DNA of 64,000 bases. Source: Vibrio owensii CAIM 1854 = LMG 25443. GTDB lineage: Bacteria > Pseudomonadota > Gammaproteobacteria > Enterobacterales > Vibrionaceae. The first letter of the stretch is position 1, and each line of letters opens with the position of its first letter. Of the stretch, positions 26,327 through 35,867 are shown in pieces. The position numbers were made by a program, and so were the translations under genes. The stretch is taken from positions 310,001 to 374,000 of the forward strand of contig NZ_JPRD01000015.1 of the NCBI RefSeq assembly GCF_000817815.1. The letters are read 5' to 3'. The notes beneath the pieces were generated by a model. The model worked only from the letters and a program-made list of their open reading frames with translations. It searched no databases and was not told the DNA's origin.

Positions 26327-26863
26327 ATGACTTCACTAGCTTTAAACGGAGAGCCGATTGGTTTTGTTAAGCCCAAAACCTCGGTACTCAAAAGACTTGT
26401 GACTTGCGCCGTGATAAGTCTATGCGCATACGGAGCCTTGTCTGCCTTCTTGACTCGTTACAAGGTTAATATTGATATCACGCCGCAACGATGCCTAAGT
26501 GCTTGGGTCTATCTTTTGGACACAAAGGACAAAGAAATCAAACCTGGCGATCTAATTTCAATTGAAGGTCATTACGGCATTCTACCGGATAAATATCGAT
26601 ACACTAAAATGGTAGGTGGTGTCGCGGGACAGAAAGTAACTTACGATGGTATGTATATTGAAAACAGTAATGGTTTCAAGAAATATGCACCACCAAATAA
26701 AGAGTATTACAAATTAAAGAAAGAGAGGAATCTGCCAACGGAGTGGAATCTTAAGGGGAATGAACTATTCCTCATGGGTGATACACAGTATTCACTCGAT
26801 AGCCGCGTAGTTGGCTTGGCAGATGCTTCATATATCCTAGGAAAAGCGTATGTATTATTTTAA
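26327..26863 (+). CDS. traF: S26-family signal peptidase of type-F transfer (TraF/TrhF)
   Basis: 178 aa. One N-terminal membrane anchor (LVTCAVISLCAYGALSAFL) precedes the catalytic domain. CLSAWVYLLD, with Ser after Cys-Leu, sits where the nucleophile is expected; YTKMVGGVAGQ carries the general-base Lys in the KxVxGxxGD-like box; MGDTQYSLDSRVVG is the conserved GDN-SxDSR-G box. Such peptidases process pilin or other tra precursors. It overlaps the next gene by 14 nt. Confidence 0.85.
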   Translation: MTSLALNGEPIGFVKPKTSVLKRLVTCAVISLCAYGALSAFLTRYKVNIDITPQRCLSAWVYLLDTKDKEIKPGDLISIEGHYGILPDKYRYTKMVGGVAGQKVTYDGMYIENSNGFKKYAPPNKEYYKLKKERNLPTEWNLKGNELFLMGDTQYSLDSRVVGLADASYILGKAYVLF

Positions 26864-28280
26864 AGGTCCCTTCGTTTCTATGCTCAGTCTTGTTGTAGCT
26901 TGTGGTGCTATTGCGTCAGATGAGCCAACTCAAGTCGAGATTGAAGCGTTAAAAAGCACGCATAAGCAATTTGAAGGTTTAATGATAGACGGACAAAGTG
27001 CTTATGATGCAAGTAAACATTACCTAGAAGGAATATCGAAAGAACCGACTGAAACCCCTTTGAATGAAAAGTATCCTGGATCGGTAGTTTTTACTAAAGA
27101 AGACGCAAAGATGTTCCGTGAACAAGATAAGGTTGTCAAAGAACTTGTAAAGAAGGAAGAGCACCAGCCAGAATGGACCAGAGATGTTTCTGAATATGAT
27201 GCATTGGTACAATCTATCGCGAATTCTGGCCGTTCAAAGGTGGAAAAAAGAATTGCCGCTCTATATCCGGACTCGAAAGATAAAGATCTAGAGTTGGTTA
27301 GAGGAAATTCTGGAAAGTCAGATCTTCTTAAAGACAATGAGGACCTATATTACTTCATTACCTCAGGAATGGACGAACAAAACATCATCGACGTGTTAGT
27401 TCAAGCTAAACGTGTTGGTGCAACAGTCGTGATTCGCGGAATGATTCCCAACACTCAGAGCATTATCGATACATCAAAATGGTTCATGACTTTATTTCAA
27501 AAGGCGAACATGAAAGTTCCGCCAAAGATTATCACTGATCCACGTTTGTTCAATGCTTACAACATTAAAATGGCTCCCGCCATGGTTTACATCCGCGGTG
27601 ATGTAGAGGTTGTTGCTCAAGGTTCGGCGTCGCCAGAGTGGATCGTAGAAAAGGGTCGAGAGGAAAGTGGATATAAAGATCTTGGTAGTATCAGTCAGAC
27701 TGTAGAAATTGTTGAAGAAGATATACTCGAATTACTTCAAAGAAAGTATGCTGAAATCGACTGGAAGAAGCAGAGAGAAATAGCAGTGAAAAACTATTTC
27801 GCTAAATTGACTTTTCCTTCATTACCAGTCCCTAAAGAAGATTCCGATTACGAACTAGATCCTCGAATTGTCTTTACTAAAGATGTTTATGCTGGAACTA
27901 AGCTAATGGCAAGAAAAGGCGATGTTGTTAATCCACTACTTGGATTTGACGGTGTTAAACATTCTTTGTTCATTATCGACCCAAGAGATGACCGCCAGAA
28001 AAGTCTAATTAAAGATAGATTATGGAAAGACAATAAGGGAAATCCTATTGTAATTGTTAGTCACTTAGATGCCGAAAAACAGTTCGAAGGTATCAGTGAA
28101 TTGCAGCAGGAGTTAGATAGCCGTATATATATGATGCAGCCTGCGTATATAGATCGCTTCAAGATTACTAGCCTACCAATTCGAGTCGATATTATCGGCG
28201 GTAAAGGTATCTGGATTCATGAGTATGGCGTTGAGACCTTAGATCAAATCCACGAAAAAATTACAGGAGAGACAAAGTAA
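26850..28280 (+). CDS. traW: TrbC-TraW fusion, pilus assembly
   Basis: 476 aa with a signal peptide (SMLSLVVACGAIAS). Residues about 165-265 are a TrbC_Ftype domain: YYFITSGMDEQ, TVVIRGMIPN, KIITDPRLFNAYNI and APAMVYI. Residues about 285-440 match TraW: TVEIVEEDILELL, LDPRIVFTKDVYAG, GDVVNPLLGF and SLFIIDPRDDRQ. In F these are two proteins; the fusion is known in SXT and IncA/C elements. Both are periplasmic and act in F-type pilus assembly and retraction. Confidence 0.9.
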   Translation: MYYFKGPFVSMLSLVVACGAIASDEPTQVEIEALKSTHKQFEGLMIDGQSAYDASKHYLEGISKEPTETPLNEKYPGSVVFTKEDAKMFREQDKVVKELVKKEEHQPEWTRDVSEYDALVQSIANSGRSKVEKRIAALYPDSKDKDLELVRGNSGKSDLLKDNEDLYYFITSGMDEQNIIDVLVQAKRVGATVVIRGMIPNTQSIIDTSKWFMTLFQKANMKVPPKIITDPRLFNAYNIKMAPAMVYIRGDVEVVAQGSASPEWIVEKGREESGYKDLGSISQTVEIVEEDILELLQRKYAEIDWKKQREIAVKNYFAKLTFPSLPVPKEDSDYELDPRIVFTKDVYAGTKLMARKGDVVNPLLGFDGVKHSLFIIDPRDDRQKSLIKDRLWKDNKGNPIVIVSHLDAEKQFEGISELQQELDSRIYMMQPAYIDRFKITSLPIRVDIIGGKGIWIHEYGVETLDQIHEKITGETK

Positions 28281-28414
28281 TGGTAGCAGCATTCCAAGTA
28301 CTAGTAGGCGTAGTGATCGGTGTATTTTTAGCAAGTAATAGCCCTGATGTAGCTGCCCATATACGTGAAGTAACTCTTACACTAGTTGACACTATACAAG
28401 GGATTATTCTATGA
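28280..28414 (+). CDS. 44-aa single-pass membrane peptide (first of a twin pair)
   Basis: ATG 28280 overlaps the traW stop (TAATG) and the stop overlaps the next start (ATGA). The peptide begins with a hydrophobic helix LVGVVIGVFLASN, then a short amphipathic tail. The next gene encodes a relative (LIGVVIGVFIASQ, same S/N-P-[ED]-[LV]-A pattern). Chained overlaps show translational coupling with traW and traU. Function unknown; perhaps a small subunit of the transfer channel. Confidence 0.75.
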   Translation: MVAAFQVLVGVVIGVFLASNSPDVAAHIREVTLTLVDTIQGIIL

Positions 28415-28536
28415 CAATGAAAATCTTAATTGGTGTTGTAATTGGGGTTTTTATAGCCAGTCAAAACCCCGAACTAGCTGAAAGTATTCGACAAAATAGT
28501 CTACTTCTATTTTCAAAAGTTGGAGGCCACTTTTAA
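28411..28536 (+). CDS. 41-aa single-pass membrane peptide (second of a twin pair)
   Basis: ATG 28411 overlaps the previous stop by four bases and its own stop overlaps the traU start. KILIGVVIGVFIASQNPELA aligns residue by residue with the upstream peptide while the codons differ, so both are real coding genes under protein-level selection. Confidence 0.75.
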   Translation: MTMKILIGVVIGVFIASQNPELAESIRQNSLLLFSKVGGHF

Positions 28537-29621
28537 TGTTGAAATCTGCTAAACAATGTTTGACCGCAATTGTCACGTTTGGACTGTTTTCGTTTCTATC
28601 TATAACACCTTCTTATGCTGGCATGGATTCTCAGTGTCCTGATAGTAAGTATTTTGAGGGGATGATGACGGATTTGTGCTGGTCATGCTCATTGCCGATA
28701 ACTCTCTTTGGCATGACTGATCCGCCGGAGGGGGCAAATGAGGACTACTTATGTGCGTGCGATGATGCCCTTGGTATTCCTGCTCCTGGTTTCAGCGTAG
28801 GGTTTCGCCAACCAGACCAAATTATGGAGGTTAGTACAATCCCATACTGTTCTCCTACTTTGGGTGGCATTCAGCTGAATGACGATTATACCCATATAGG
28901 AACCTCGTCTGATAATAAAGCTGCCGACGCTCCTGTTCAAGATGGATCGCAAACGGGGGATCAGTCTCTAAAAATGGTCCAGTATCATTATAATTACATT
29001 GCGTCACCAGTACTAAAAATGATGAAAGTTCTTGCTGTATCTGAGTGTGATAAGTCACCAGGTGTTGTAGATCTTGATATATTGTTTATGTCGCCTTTGA
29101 CAGTTGAGTGGTATGACGATCTAATGTCATTTCTGATAAATCCTGATGCTGTAGCATTCGCAAATCCTGTTGGACAGGCTCTATGTATTTATGACTGTGC
29201 TCAAATAATGGCAACTGGTGAAGGTAGTCTTAAACTTTGGCATTGCGCTGGTTGTGACGGTTCCCTTTACCCGTTGACAGGCAATATTACAGGTGCAGCT
29301 GATAATCCAATACAAGCTTCATCGTTGGTAACACAGAGGGCAATTGCAAAATCACACCGTTTGGGGTTAAGTCCTCAGACGATGGGAAAGGACGCAATGT
29401 GCGAGTATCTATACAACCCTACTATACCTAAATCACAGTATAAGGTTCAGTTAGCTTTTCCAGTAGCAGAGACAGAAGGAACATGCTGCCATCCACTAGG
29501 GGAAAACTATCTCAAGTATGGACTTGGTCGTATGGCTCCAGGCTCGGGGAAAGATACAACATTTGTGTATAACGTTTTCCGTTGGTCGGACTGCTGCATA
29601 CCATTTTCATCACAACAATAA
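28536..29621 (+). CDS. traU: TraU, type-F conjugal transfer protein
   Basis: 361 aa. A signal peptide (FGLFSFLSITPSYA) leads into the classical TraU pattern: MMTDLCWSCSLPITLFG, CACDDALGIPAPGFSVGF, and EVSTIPYCSPTLGG. Many conserved cysteines continue to the end (CHPLG, SDCCIPF), which fits dependence on a DsbC-type isomerase. TraU is required for DNA transfer and mating-pair stabilisation more than for pilus growth. Confidence 0.95.
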   Translation: MLKSAKQCLTAIVTFGLFSFLSITPSYAGMDSQCPDSKYFEGMMTDLCWSCSLPITLFGMTDPPEGANEDYLCACDDALGIPAPGFSVGFRQPDQIMEVSTIPYCSPTLGGIQLNDDYTHIGTSSDNKAADAPVQDGSQTGDQSLKMVQYHYNYIASPVLKMMKVLAVSECDKSPGVVDLDILFMSPLTVEWYDDLMSFLINPDAVAFANPVGQALCIYDCAQIMATGEGSLKLWHCAGCDGSLYPLTGNITGAADNPIQASSLVTQRAIAKSHRLGLSPQTMGKDAMCEYLYNPTIPKSQYKVQLAFPVAETEGTCCHPLGENYLKYGLGRMAPGSGKDTTFVYNVFRWSDCCIPFSSQQ

Positions 29622-29627
29622 AGTGTA

Positions 29628-32600
29628 GTGAAATATACTATGAGAAAAACATTTAAACAGATAATAGTCACATATTTCAGTATGATGATTATGTTGCTTC
29701 AAGGAGTGAACTCTGTTTCTACCCCTTATAGAGCTCTTGGACTTGTAGTTCAAGCAACAAAGGTTATTAGTAACCCTTGGGCTTTGGGGTTAGGAGGCGG
29801 TGCTTCTATCGCTGCGTCAACGTTGTATGCGCCTGAAGTGAATGCAGCACCGTCTCTTTCGGCTCCAGAAACAAGTTGCCCTGATGGTTACTCACGAAGT
29901 GGAAGTCAATGTATCTTGAAAGAAACAACTCCAATTTTGGAAGGCTGTTCTACTTCAGGATATACACCTACAGATGTGTACATGTCCGCATTAGGAATTT
30001 ATATTGACTCCTGTGTTAAATATTTTTCTCAGAAAGCTGCAGTACTATGTGCCACTAACGAAGAGTCAGGAGGTACAAATGGGCAGCAATGTCGAACAGT
30101 ATCAAATCCATTAGGTTCTTCTGAAAATCCATATTGTCCTGCAGGTAAAACGCTATCGAATGGTAAATGCCGAGGAGCATGGTACACACCATCAACAAGT
30201 TCATATGTTTGTCCTGACCTTTGTAATGTGCCACTTAGTTCTCCAACTGCGAGTTGTCCTGCGTCAGAAGACCCAATAGAAAACATTGATCCGATTACAG
30301 CGAAATGTACTGCAAAAGGGGTAGCAGAGGGATATTGTTATTCAGGCGAAATTGTTCAATTAGATTTGCCTAACCTTGATTGGTCAATAGAAAGCCCAGT
30401 GGCACCAATGACAGCTAGTGACCCGGTTATGTGCTACCGGAGTGCGTATGAATCTGTAGTGCGTCAGTGTCCAACTCCAAATGCTTCTAACCCAAGCAAC
30501 ACGCAACCAGAATGGGAAACCCCAACCGGAACAGATTCTGAAAATCCAAATTACTATGATTCCGAATCAGGAGTAGTGACAACCTGTATAAGAACTTGGT
30601 ATGAAGATTTGATCAACACGTGCGCAGACGGTTTAGCGTATGATGCAAATTTGGGAGCTTGTGTTAACGAAGCTTCTGTAACTTGCCCTTCAGGGTATTC
30701 ATACAGCAATGGACAATGTATATCGCCTTCTGGCTCAGTCACTTGTACGAGTGATCGTACATACGATGAGGCCTCTGGAGCTTGTGTTTTAAACGTCGAT
30801 GACCCTACATCTTTTGAAGGGGCGTATGCTATGGGGGCAGACTTTGGTTTTGCTGTTGGCGGTGTGCAAAAAACTAAAACTCAATCGGCTGACCAGAGTG
30901 GAAATGTGACCCTAGATATGGGGCTTCTTAATTCACAAGCGAACGCACAACTACAAAGTAATACAAATATTGGTAGTGTAAGTACGATCGGGGAAAATGA
31001 CGCAACCAATAACTCATATGCTGATATATCCGGTACCTATTGGAATGAGTCAGCTCAAACGAAAGCCATAACTACAAACTACAATTCCTATCAAAGCTAT
31101 CTAGGCGATACGAATAGGAATAAGACACCCAATCTGGCTGCAGAAGCATACGCAGTAGTGGACGACACCATAGATAAGAATCGTCCTTCTGGTATTGACC
31201 CGACAGAGGAATGGCTTACCTCAAGCCAAGACATTTATGAGAGTGTCGCAGATGGAACAAATACTTATTTTGGAGATTGTAGTACAGCCGCGACCACGAA
31301 GACTGTATTGGATACATCAAAGCAAGTTGTTACATATCAAACATGTAACAAGCCAGTAGTGTCAAATTACAACTCATGTCAGGTAAAAAGGAAAGTTACT
31401 GAGCCTAACCTTAAAATAATTGAAGGCGCTGACAACGCAAATGTCCAAATATTATCCCCAACACGGATTCGTCTAACTTTAGGGAAAGACGGAGATAACT
31501 ATTTACATCAAAATCCAGGTGAAGCATGTTCAATATATGATAGTAACATTGTTCTAAAATTCGCTAATGACATTGATGTAAAAAGTGCTGTCTTATACAG
31601 AGCTGTTTACGATGATATCTTTGTGCTAAGTGCCGATGGTAATGAGATATACAGGGGCAAGGGTGGACCTTGGGCAAACAGTGGTTTCCCAACTACATCG
31701 ACTGGATGCGAGCTAAGTACAAGCTGGGTGTTTGATGGTCAAAACGATGTAACCAGTCAATTTCAAACAGCAATACGTGATGACAGCGAAATTTCTTTTA
31801 ACTATAAGGTTGGGGTTGCTGGTGATGGTGAAGCTTTTGCTTACGTAGATGTAGAATTTAACAAAGATATTTATACAGACTGGGAGTTCGAAAACATATA
31901 TGAACCAGAAGGCTGTTTAGAAAAAATTCAGTCGAACTACTATACAACATCTGGTTGGGAGTGCGATTTAGGAATTGACCAAGATCGTACCATTGGTATG
32001 GAAGACTGGATCGAGTGGGATAATGTAAAGAACTGGAATATATCCAATGGTGGGTATGATGCAACTTCGACGCAAAATGGACCTTGGTCGGCATATGGTT
32101 CAGCAGATGATGTTGGTGAAATCTGGTTCGAAGGTAACATAACAATGCCAGGAAGTGATGATGACACCTTTGGTTTCATTGTCGGGTATCCAGAAACACC
32201 TATCTGGAATAAAGATCCAAAAAGTGATGATTATGTTCCCGGTGCTGCAGACGATGATAACAACCACTACTACATGATTCTGTGGACAGGTAATACTAAA
32301 AGCAATGGAGCTTGGCAGGGACTGCATATGGTCAAGTCCTATGCCAATTACCGTACATTAGAAGGCAGGTTCGGTGACTGGGGTATAAACTTTCCGGTGG
32401 ATAAGTACGAAACTGATGCTTACGGGAACTCAGCGCTCGTAGTTGATAATATTTACTCAAATACCTCATTAAAGTGGGCAAACAATAAAAAATACAAGTT
32501 TGAAATACATCAAGATGAGTACGGATACTTCTATTTCATAGTCGATGGAACGAAATACATAGATTTCACCCCAACAGATCATGATATAAAGACAGGTCGA

Positions 32601-34394
32601 TTTGCTTTTACATCCGTATCTCTACAATACGTTAAGCTTACTGGTCTAACGAAAAAATTTGACCTGAATATGCCAGCATTATTTGATGGCGATACGAACC
32701 CATCAATATGTATGGTAGCTCATGCTAAAGATGTTACATATGACCCGCTGAATGGTGGGAAAGTTGACGGGCTTTCTTATTCACAAATCAAGTCACTTCC
32801 AGATACGTGCACCGATTTAGCTAATAATGACGAACAATGCAGCTGGAGTGGTCGAGAATGTGTTGATGGTTACGAAAAAGATGATGGCAGTTGCTTATAT
32901 GAGCAAAATACATATACCTGCGTTGATAACTCCAACGCTTGGGTAGAAGTACCTGTAGAATCAACTTGTCAGCAAATTCTTCCTTGCAGCGAAGGTGATG
33001 AATGTGATGTACGAACCTCAGGGGAAAATACTGATTTTGCAGAGGTAGTATCTCAATTAGCAGTAGTCAGCGAAATGAGAAACTACATGAATTGCGCCGA
33101 TAACAGCGATGCTAATACATGCGAAGTATTCGTTGGCAAAAAGCGCTATTGCAGCTATGACCAGTTTGGTTTAATTGATTGTTGTGAGGAATTTAAAGGC
33201 CGAACTATTGATCTATTTCAAATGGCAACAAATATGATGTCACTAGCATCGTTTGCAGACTCTCAGTTCGGCATCTCAGAATCAATGGGTAATGCCATGT
33301 TTGGTACCGATGGTACCATTATCGGTGAAGGTGAAGGTGATGGCTGGGTACCAAATGACTGGTGGGGTGTCGCTGATACTGGTGCATGGAAATCGATCGA
33401 ATCCGCTGGTGATACTTTTAGTACTCAATATGATGCTTTTACCAATGACCCATGGGGTTATGTTACGAGTCAAACAGCTGACACACATTCAAATCAACTA
33501 GATAATACTAAAGGTGATGATAGCGAACGGCCAACCCAAGAAAATGGTTCGGCTGGCGAAAACATGTGGGTAGACTACCTTACAGAGAAGCTAAAAAGTA
33601 AAATTAAAGCTGAGGTTATCAATTACGCTTCAAAATATATTGTTAATTTATTACCAGAAGCGATGAAAGCCGCAATTATTGAAGCCGGTAAGTCTATGGG
33701 TCTTGGTGCTGCATCTGGTGGGGCAGGGAGTACGACTGCAGCGTCAGTAGTTGCAGAAGGGATTGCGACGGTTGCTGTGGCAATGGCATGGATCGCAGCT
33801 GCTTATGCTGTCGTACAAATCGCTTTGGCTTTATATCAAAAGTTTAATGGATGTAAAGACGAAGAAATGGATATGCCGCAAGAGATCAAAGGGAAAAAAT
33901 GTTTGTTTGCATATAAGCAAAGTTGTAACAAGAAATTTGGCATATGCATGAACAAACATAAGGATAAGTATTGCTGCTTTGAGTCTGTACTGTCCAGAAT
34001 TATTGTATCTCAAGCTATACAGCAACCAGAGCCATTCGGAACGTCATATAGCCCGGCTCAATGGTATAACACCCAACAATGCCGCGGTCTTTCTATTGCT
34101 GAGGTTGCTTTAGTTGACTTTAGTATTATCGATCTGAGTGAATGGTACGAACTTGCGGTCCAAAGTGGAACTCTTCCAGATGGGCAAGATACCTTAGTTG
34201 AATGGACAAAAGACAATAGCTATGTAAACCCATATGGTCGAAACGATACAGCATCACTACAGGAACTACGCGACCAAAATGATGCGCAGACGACCTATAG
34301 GGAAGCTATAGACGCAGCTGATACTCTGAATTCAATTGAGTGTTCAGACTCTTCAAATTTACAGGGGTGCCAGACCGGGATTTTTGCTGACTAA
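29628..34394 (+). CDS. traN: TraN, mating-pair stabilisation outer-membrane protein, with lectin-like insert
   Basis: 1588 aa, much longer than F TraN (about 600 aa) and at the upper end for the family. GTG 29628 or ATG 29640 is the start. The protein is Cys-rich: N-terminal CPxGY repeats (CPDGYSRSGSQC and CPSGYSYSNGQC), then the conserved TraN core and a Cys-rich C-terminus with CSYDQFGLIDCC, FKGRTIDLF, KKCLFAYKQSC and KYCCFESVLSRII. Between about residues 780 and 1010 lies a beta-rich insert (WFEGNITMPGSDDDTFGF, NHYYMILWTG, YKFEIHQDEYGYFYFIVDG) resembling the thrombospondin C-terminal/concanavalin fold. TraN binds recipient outer-membrane receptors, so the insert could set receptor choice (inference). 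Confidence 0.9.
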   Translation: MKYTMRKTFKQIIVTYFSMMIMLLQGVNSVSTPYRALGLVVQATKVISNPWALGLGGGASIAASTLYAPEVNAAPSLSAPETSCPDGYSRSGSQCILKETTPILEGCSTSGYTPTDVYMSALGIYIDSCVKYFSQKAAVLCATNEESGGTNGQQCRTVSNPLGSSENPYCPAGKTLSNGKCRGAWYTPSTSSYVCPDLCNVPLSSPTASCPASEDPIENIDPITAKCTAKGVAEGYCYSGEIVQLDLPNLDWSIESPVAPMTASDPVMCYRSAYESVVRQCPTPNASNPSNTQPEWETPTGTDSENPNYYDSESGVVTTCIRTWYEDLINTCADGLAYDANLGACVNEASVTCPSGYSYSNGQCISPSGSVTCTSDRTYDEASGACVLNVDDPTSFEGAYAMGADFGFAVGGVQKTKTQSADQSGNVTLDMGLLNSQANAQLQSNTNIGSVSTIGENDATNNSYADISGTYWNESAQTKAITTNYNSYQSYLGDTNRNKTPNLAAEAYAVVDDTIDKNRPSGIDPTEEWLTSSQDIYESVADGTNTYFGDCSTAATTKTVLDTSKQVVTYQTCNKPVVSNYNSCQVKRKVTEPNLKIIEGADNANVQILSPTRIRLTLGKDGDNYLHQNPGEACSIYDSNIVLKFANDIDVKSAVLYRAVYDDIFVLSADGNEIYRGKGGPWANSGFPTTSTGCELSTSWVFDGQNDVTSQFQTAIRDDSEISFNYKVGVAGDGEAFAYVDVEFNKDIYTDWEFENIYEPEGCLEKIQSNYYTTSGWECDLGIDQDRTIGMEDWIEWDNVKNWNISNGGYDATSTQNGPWSAYGSADDVGEIWFEGNITMPGSDDDTFGFIVGYPETPIWNKDPKSDDYVPGAADDDNNHYYMILWTGNTKSNGAWQGLHMVKSYANYRTLEGRFGDWGINFPVDKYETDAYGNSALVVDNIYSNTSLKWANNKKYKFEIHQDEYGYFYFIVDGTKYIDFTPTDHDIKTGRFAFTSVSLQYVKLTGLTKKFDLNMPALFDGDTNPSICMVAHAKDVTYDPLNGGKVDGLSYSQIKSLPDTCTDLANNDEQCSWSGRECVDGYEKDDGSCLYEQNTYTCVDNSNAWVEVPVESTCQQILPCSEGDECDVRTSGENTDFAEVVSQLAVVSEMRNYMNCADNSDANTCEVFVGKKRYCSYDQFGLIDCCEEFKGRTIDLFQMATNMMSLASFADSQFGISESMGNAMFGTDGTIIGEGEGDGWVPNDWWGVADTGAWKSIESAGDTFSTQYDAFTNDPWGYVTSQTADTHSNQLDNTKGDDSERPTQENGSAGENMWVDYLTEKLKSKIKAEVINYASKYIVNLLPEAMKAAIIEAGKSMGLGAASGGAGSTTAASVVAEGIATVAVAMAWIAAAYAVVQIALALYQKFNGCKDEEMDMPQEIKGKKCLFAYKQSCNKKFGICMNKHKDKYCCFESVLSRIIVSQAIQQPEPFGTSYSPAQWYNTQQCRGLSIAEVALVDFSIIDLSEWYELAVQSGTLPDGQDTLVEWTKDNSYVNPYGRNDTASLQELRDQNDAQTTYREAIDAADTLNSIECSDSSNLQGCQTGIFAD

Positions 34395-34433
34395 GCACTA
34401 GCGTCATTCAAATGATATAGATATGAAGCAACA

Positions 34434-34457
34434 AGACCGCCACTAGGCGGTCTTGTT
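34434..34457. terminator. bidirectional terminator after traN
   Basis: AAGACCGCC-acta-GGCGGTCTT then TGTTT on plus; on minus it sits after the stop of the convergent lipoprotein gene. Confidence 0.7.
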
Positions 34458-34479
34458 TAAAGTAATTCACGGAAATAAA

Positions 34480-35526
34480 TCACAACTGACTACTACTAAA
34501 AACCTTTTCTTCATCGATTCTAATCAATGGGCTTTCTTGATATGACTTGATCTCGTCATTGAAATAGTGGTATTCACCGGTGTGTATATTCTTAAGTAAT
34601 GGGTTTAGAGAAATTCGTCCTTCTCGGGCCATGTCTAACACAGCGTTCTTATCCATCTTGGATAGAATATTACTCTTATGGTACATGAATGACGGCATAA
34701 ATACGTAAGAATTCGGGTTGTCAGACTTCAGGAACTCAACAGGAAAACCATCTGGTAGATAAATGATCTTGTAGCCATAGCTACCGTTGATAGCTAAAGG
34801 TACGGCATGTTTATTTGCAGGGTTGTTAAAGTTAACGAACAGTCGGTTTGTTAGTGCAGTCGAACAATATTCAAGCTCACTGTCTCCTAGCGCATCTAAT
34901 GATTCGATATCTGAAGGGCAGTAGTCAACGTTAGACGGAATAATGAATTCTGGGCTGAACCAGCTAAAATGACCAGAGCGTTGTTCAACATCAGCAAAGA
35001 CATGATCGACGGGGGTGCCAGCGAGATTATAAGCATCCTTTATCATCGTCATTGCATCAGCGGTTAGTTCATCAGCAACACCTACTACTTCAGCATGAAA
35101 ATCTTCTTTTGGAGTTGATGAAGTGCTTTTCATGGGAGATAGTAGAATAAGCATGTTATTTCGGTAATGAGTAACCTGATCTCTACCTTGAGAGACTAAG
35201 AAGTTGTTTAATGCAAGCCAGGGACTTTGTGGGATAGCTAAAGCGGCACCAGCTGCATTTGCTAAAGTAGGATCTGTTTGTGTGAATTGGAATGCGTTAA
35301 AGTCATCAAGATTGTTCGAACCCTCAGGTTTAACTCGAGTGATACTGTATAAGAACTGTTGAGCGTCACTAAAACCTGTTTCCGGCATATCATCAGATAA
35401 TGACTTAGTTTCCATGTACTCGGTATTATTTGCGGTAACACGATTGTACGAGCATCCAGAAAGCATTGAGACGGATACAGTGACAGATAGCATCGCAACG
35501 ACGCTAAAATGAGAAATCTTTTTCAT
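34480..35526 (-). CDS. lipoprotein of unknown function
   Basis: 348 aa. The N-terminus MKKISHFSVVAMLSVTVSVS is followed by MLSGCS, a clear lipobox (LSGC), so the mature protein is lipid-anchored, probably at the outer membrane (Ser at +2). The rest is soluble without recognised motifs. It is convergent with traN and may be a transfer accessory or exclusion factor; neither is shown by sequence. Confidence 0.75.
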   Translation of the reverse strand: MKKISHFSVVAMLSVTVSVSMLSGCSYNRVTANNTEYMETKSLSDDMPETGFSDAQQFLYSITRVKPEGSNNLDDFNAFQFTQTDPTLANAAGAALAIPQSPWLALNNFLVSQGRDQVTHYRNNMLILLSPMKSTSSTPKEDFHAEVVGVADELTADAMTMIKDAYNLAGTPVDHVFADVEQRSGHFSWFSPEFIIPSNVDYCPSDIESLDALGDSELEYCSTALTNRLFVNFNNPANKHAVPLAINGSYGYKIIYLPDGFPVEFLKSDNPNSYVFMPSFMYHKSNILSKMDKNAVLDMAREGRISLNPLLKNIHTGEYHYFNDEIKSYQESPLIRIDEEKVFSSSQL

Positions 35527-35867
35527 ATGCTTAATTCATCCTAATTTCAAATTTCGTAATCCAATGGTTTAATATGTAATCGCTATATGTAAATAGTAAC
35601 ATTTGAACAAATACAGGCTCTGATCATATCGATAAATAAAGGGAATGGACAGGAACGGTAACAAATTTTGGTGCAAACACACGAATAAGATAAGTAGTCA
35701 CCCAGAGTCTTATCCCTTCCTTAACATTACGGTCCGTTAATGTGATATTAAAACTATATTATTCAAATGCTTAAAGAGTGCTCGGCACTTGCGTAGCTTC
35801 TGATCTAATTGAAAGTTCAAAGAATACATGAGATTCTAGTTATGAACCCTTCTAAGCAAAATTAAAA
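35527..35867. promoter_or_regulatory. divergent intergenic region before the uvrD-like gene
   Basis: A gene-less stretch. It holds CTGATCTAAT (35800-35809), about 60 nt upstream of the helicase start, a CTGATCATAT variant near 35619 on the lipoprotein side, and an imperfect palindrome ACATTACGGTCCGTTAATGT near 35724. No coding frame. Confidence 0.45.

Noticed and set aside
29628..34394. TraN as an autotransporter or phage tail fibre
   Set aside because: The Cys-rich core, position after traU and C-terminal cysteine pattern match TraN; no beta-barrel or tail motif is seen.
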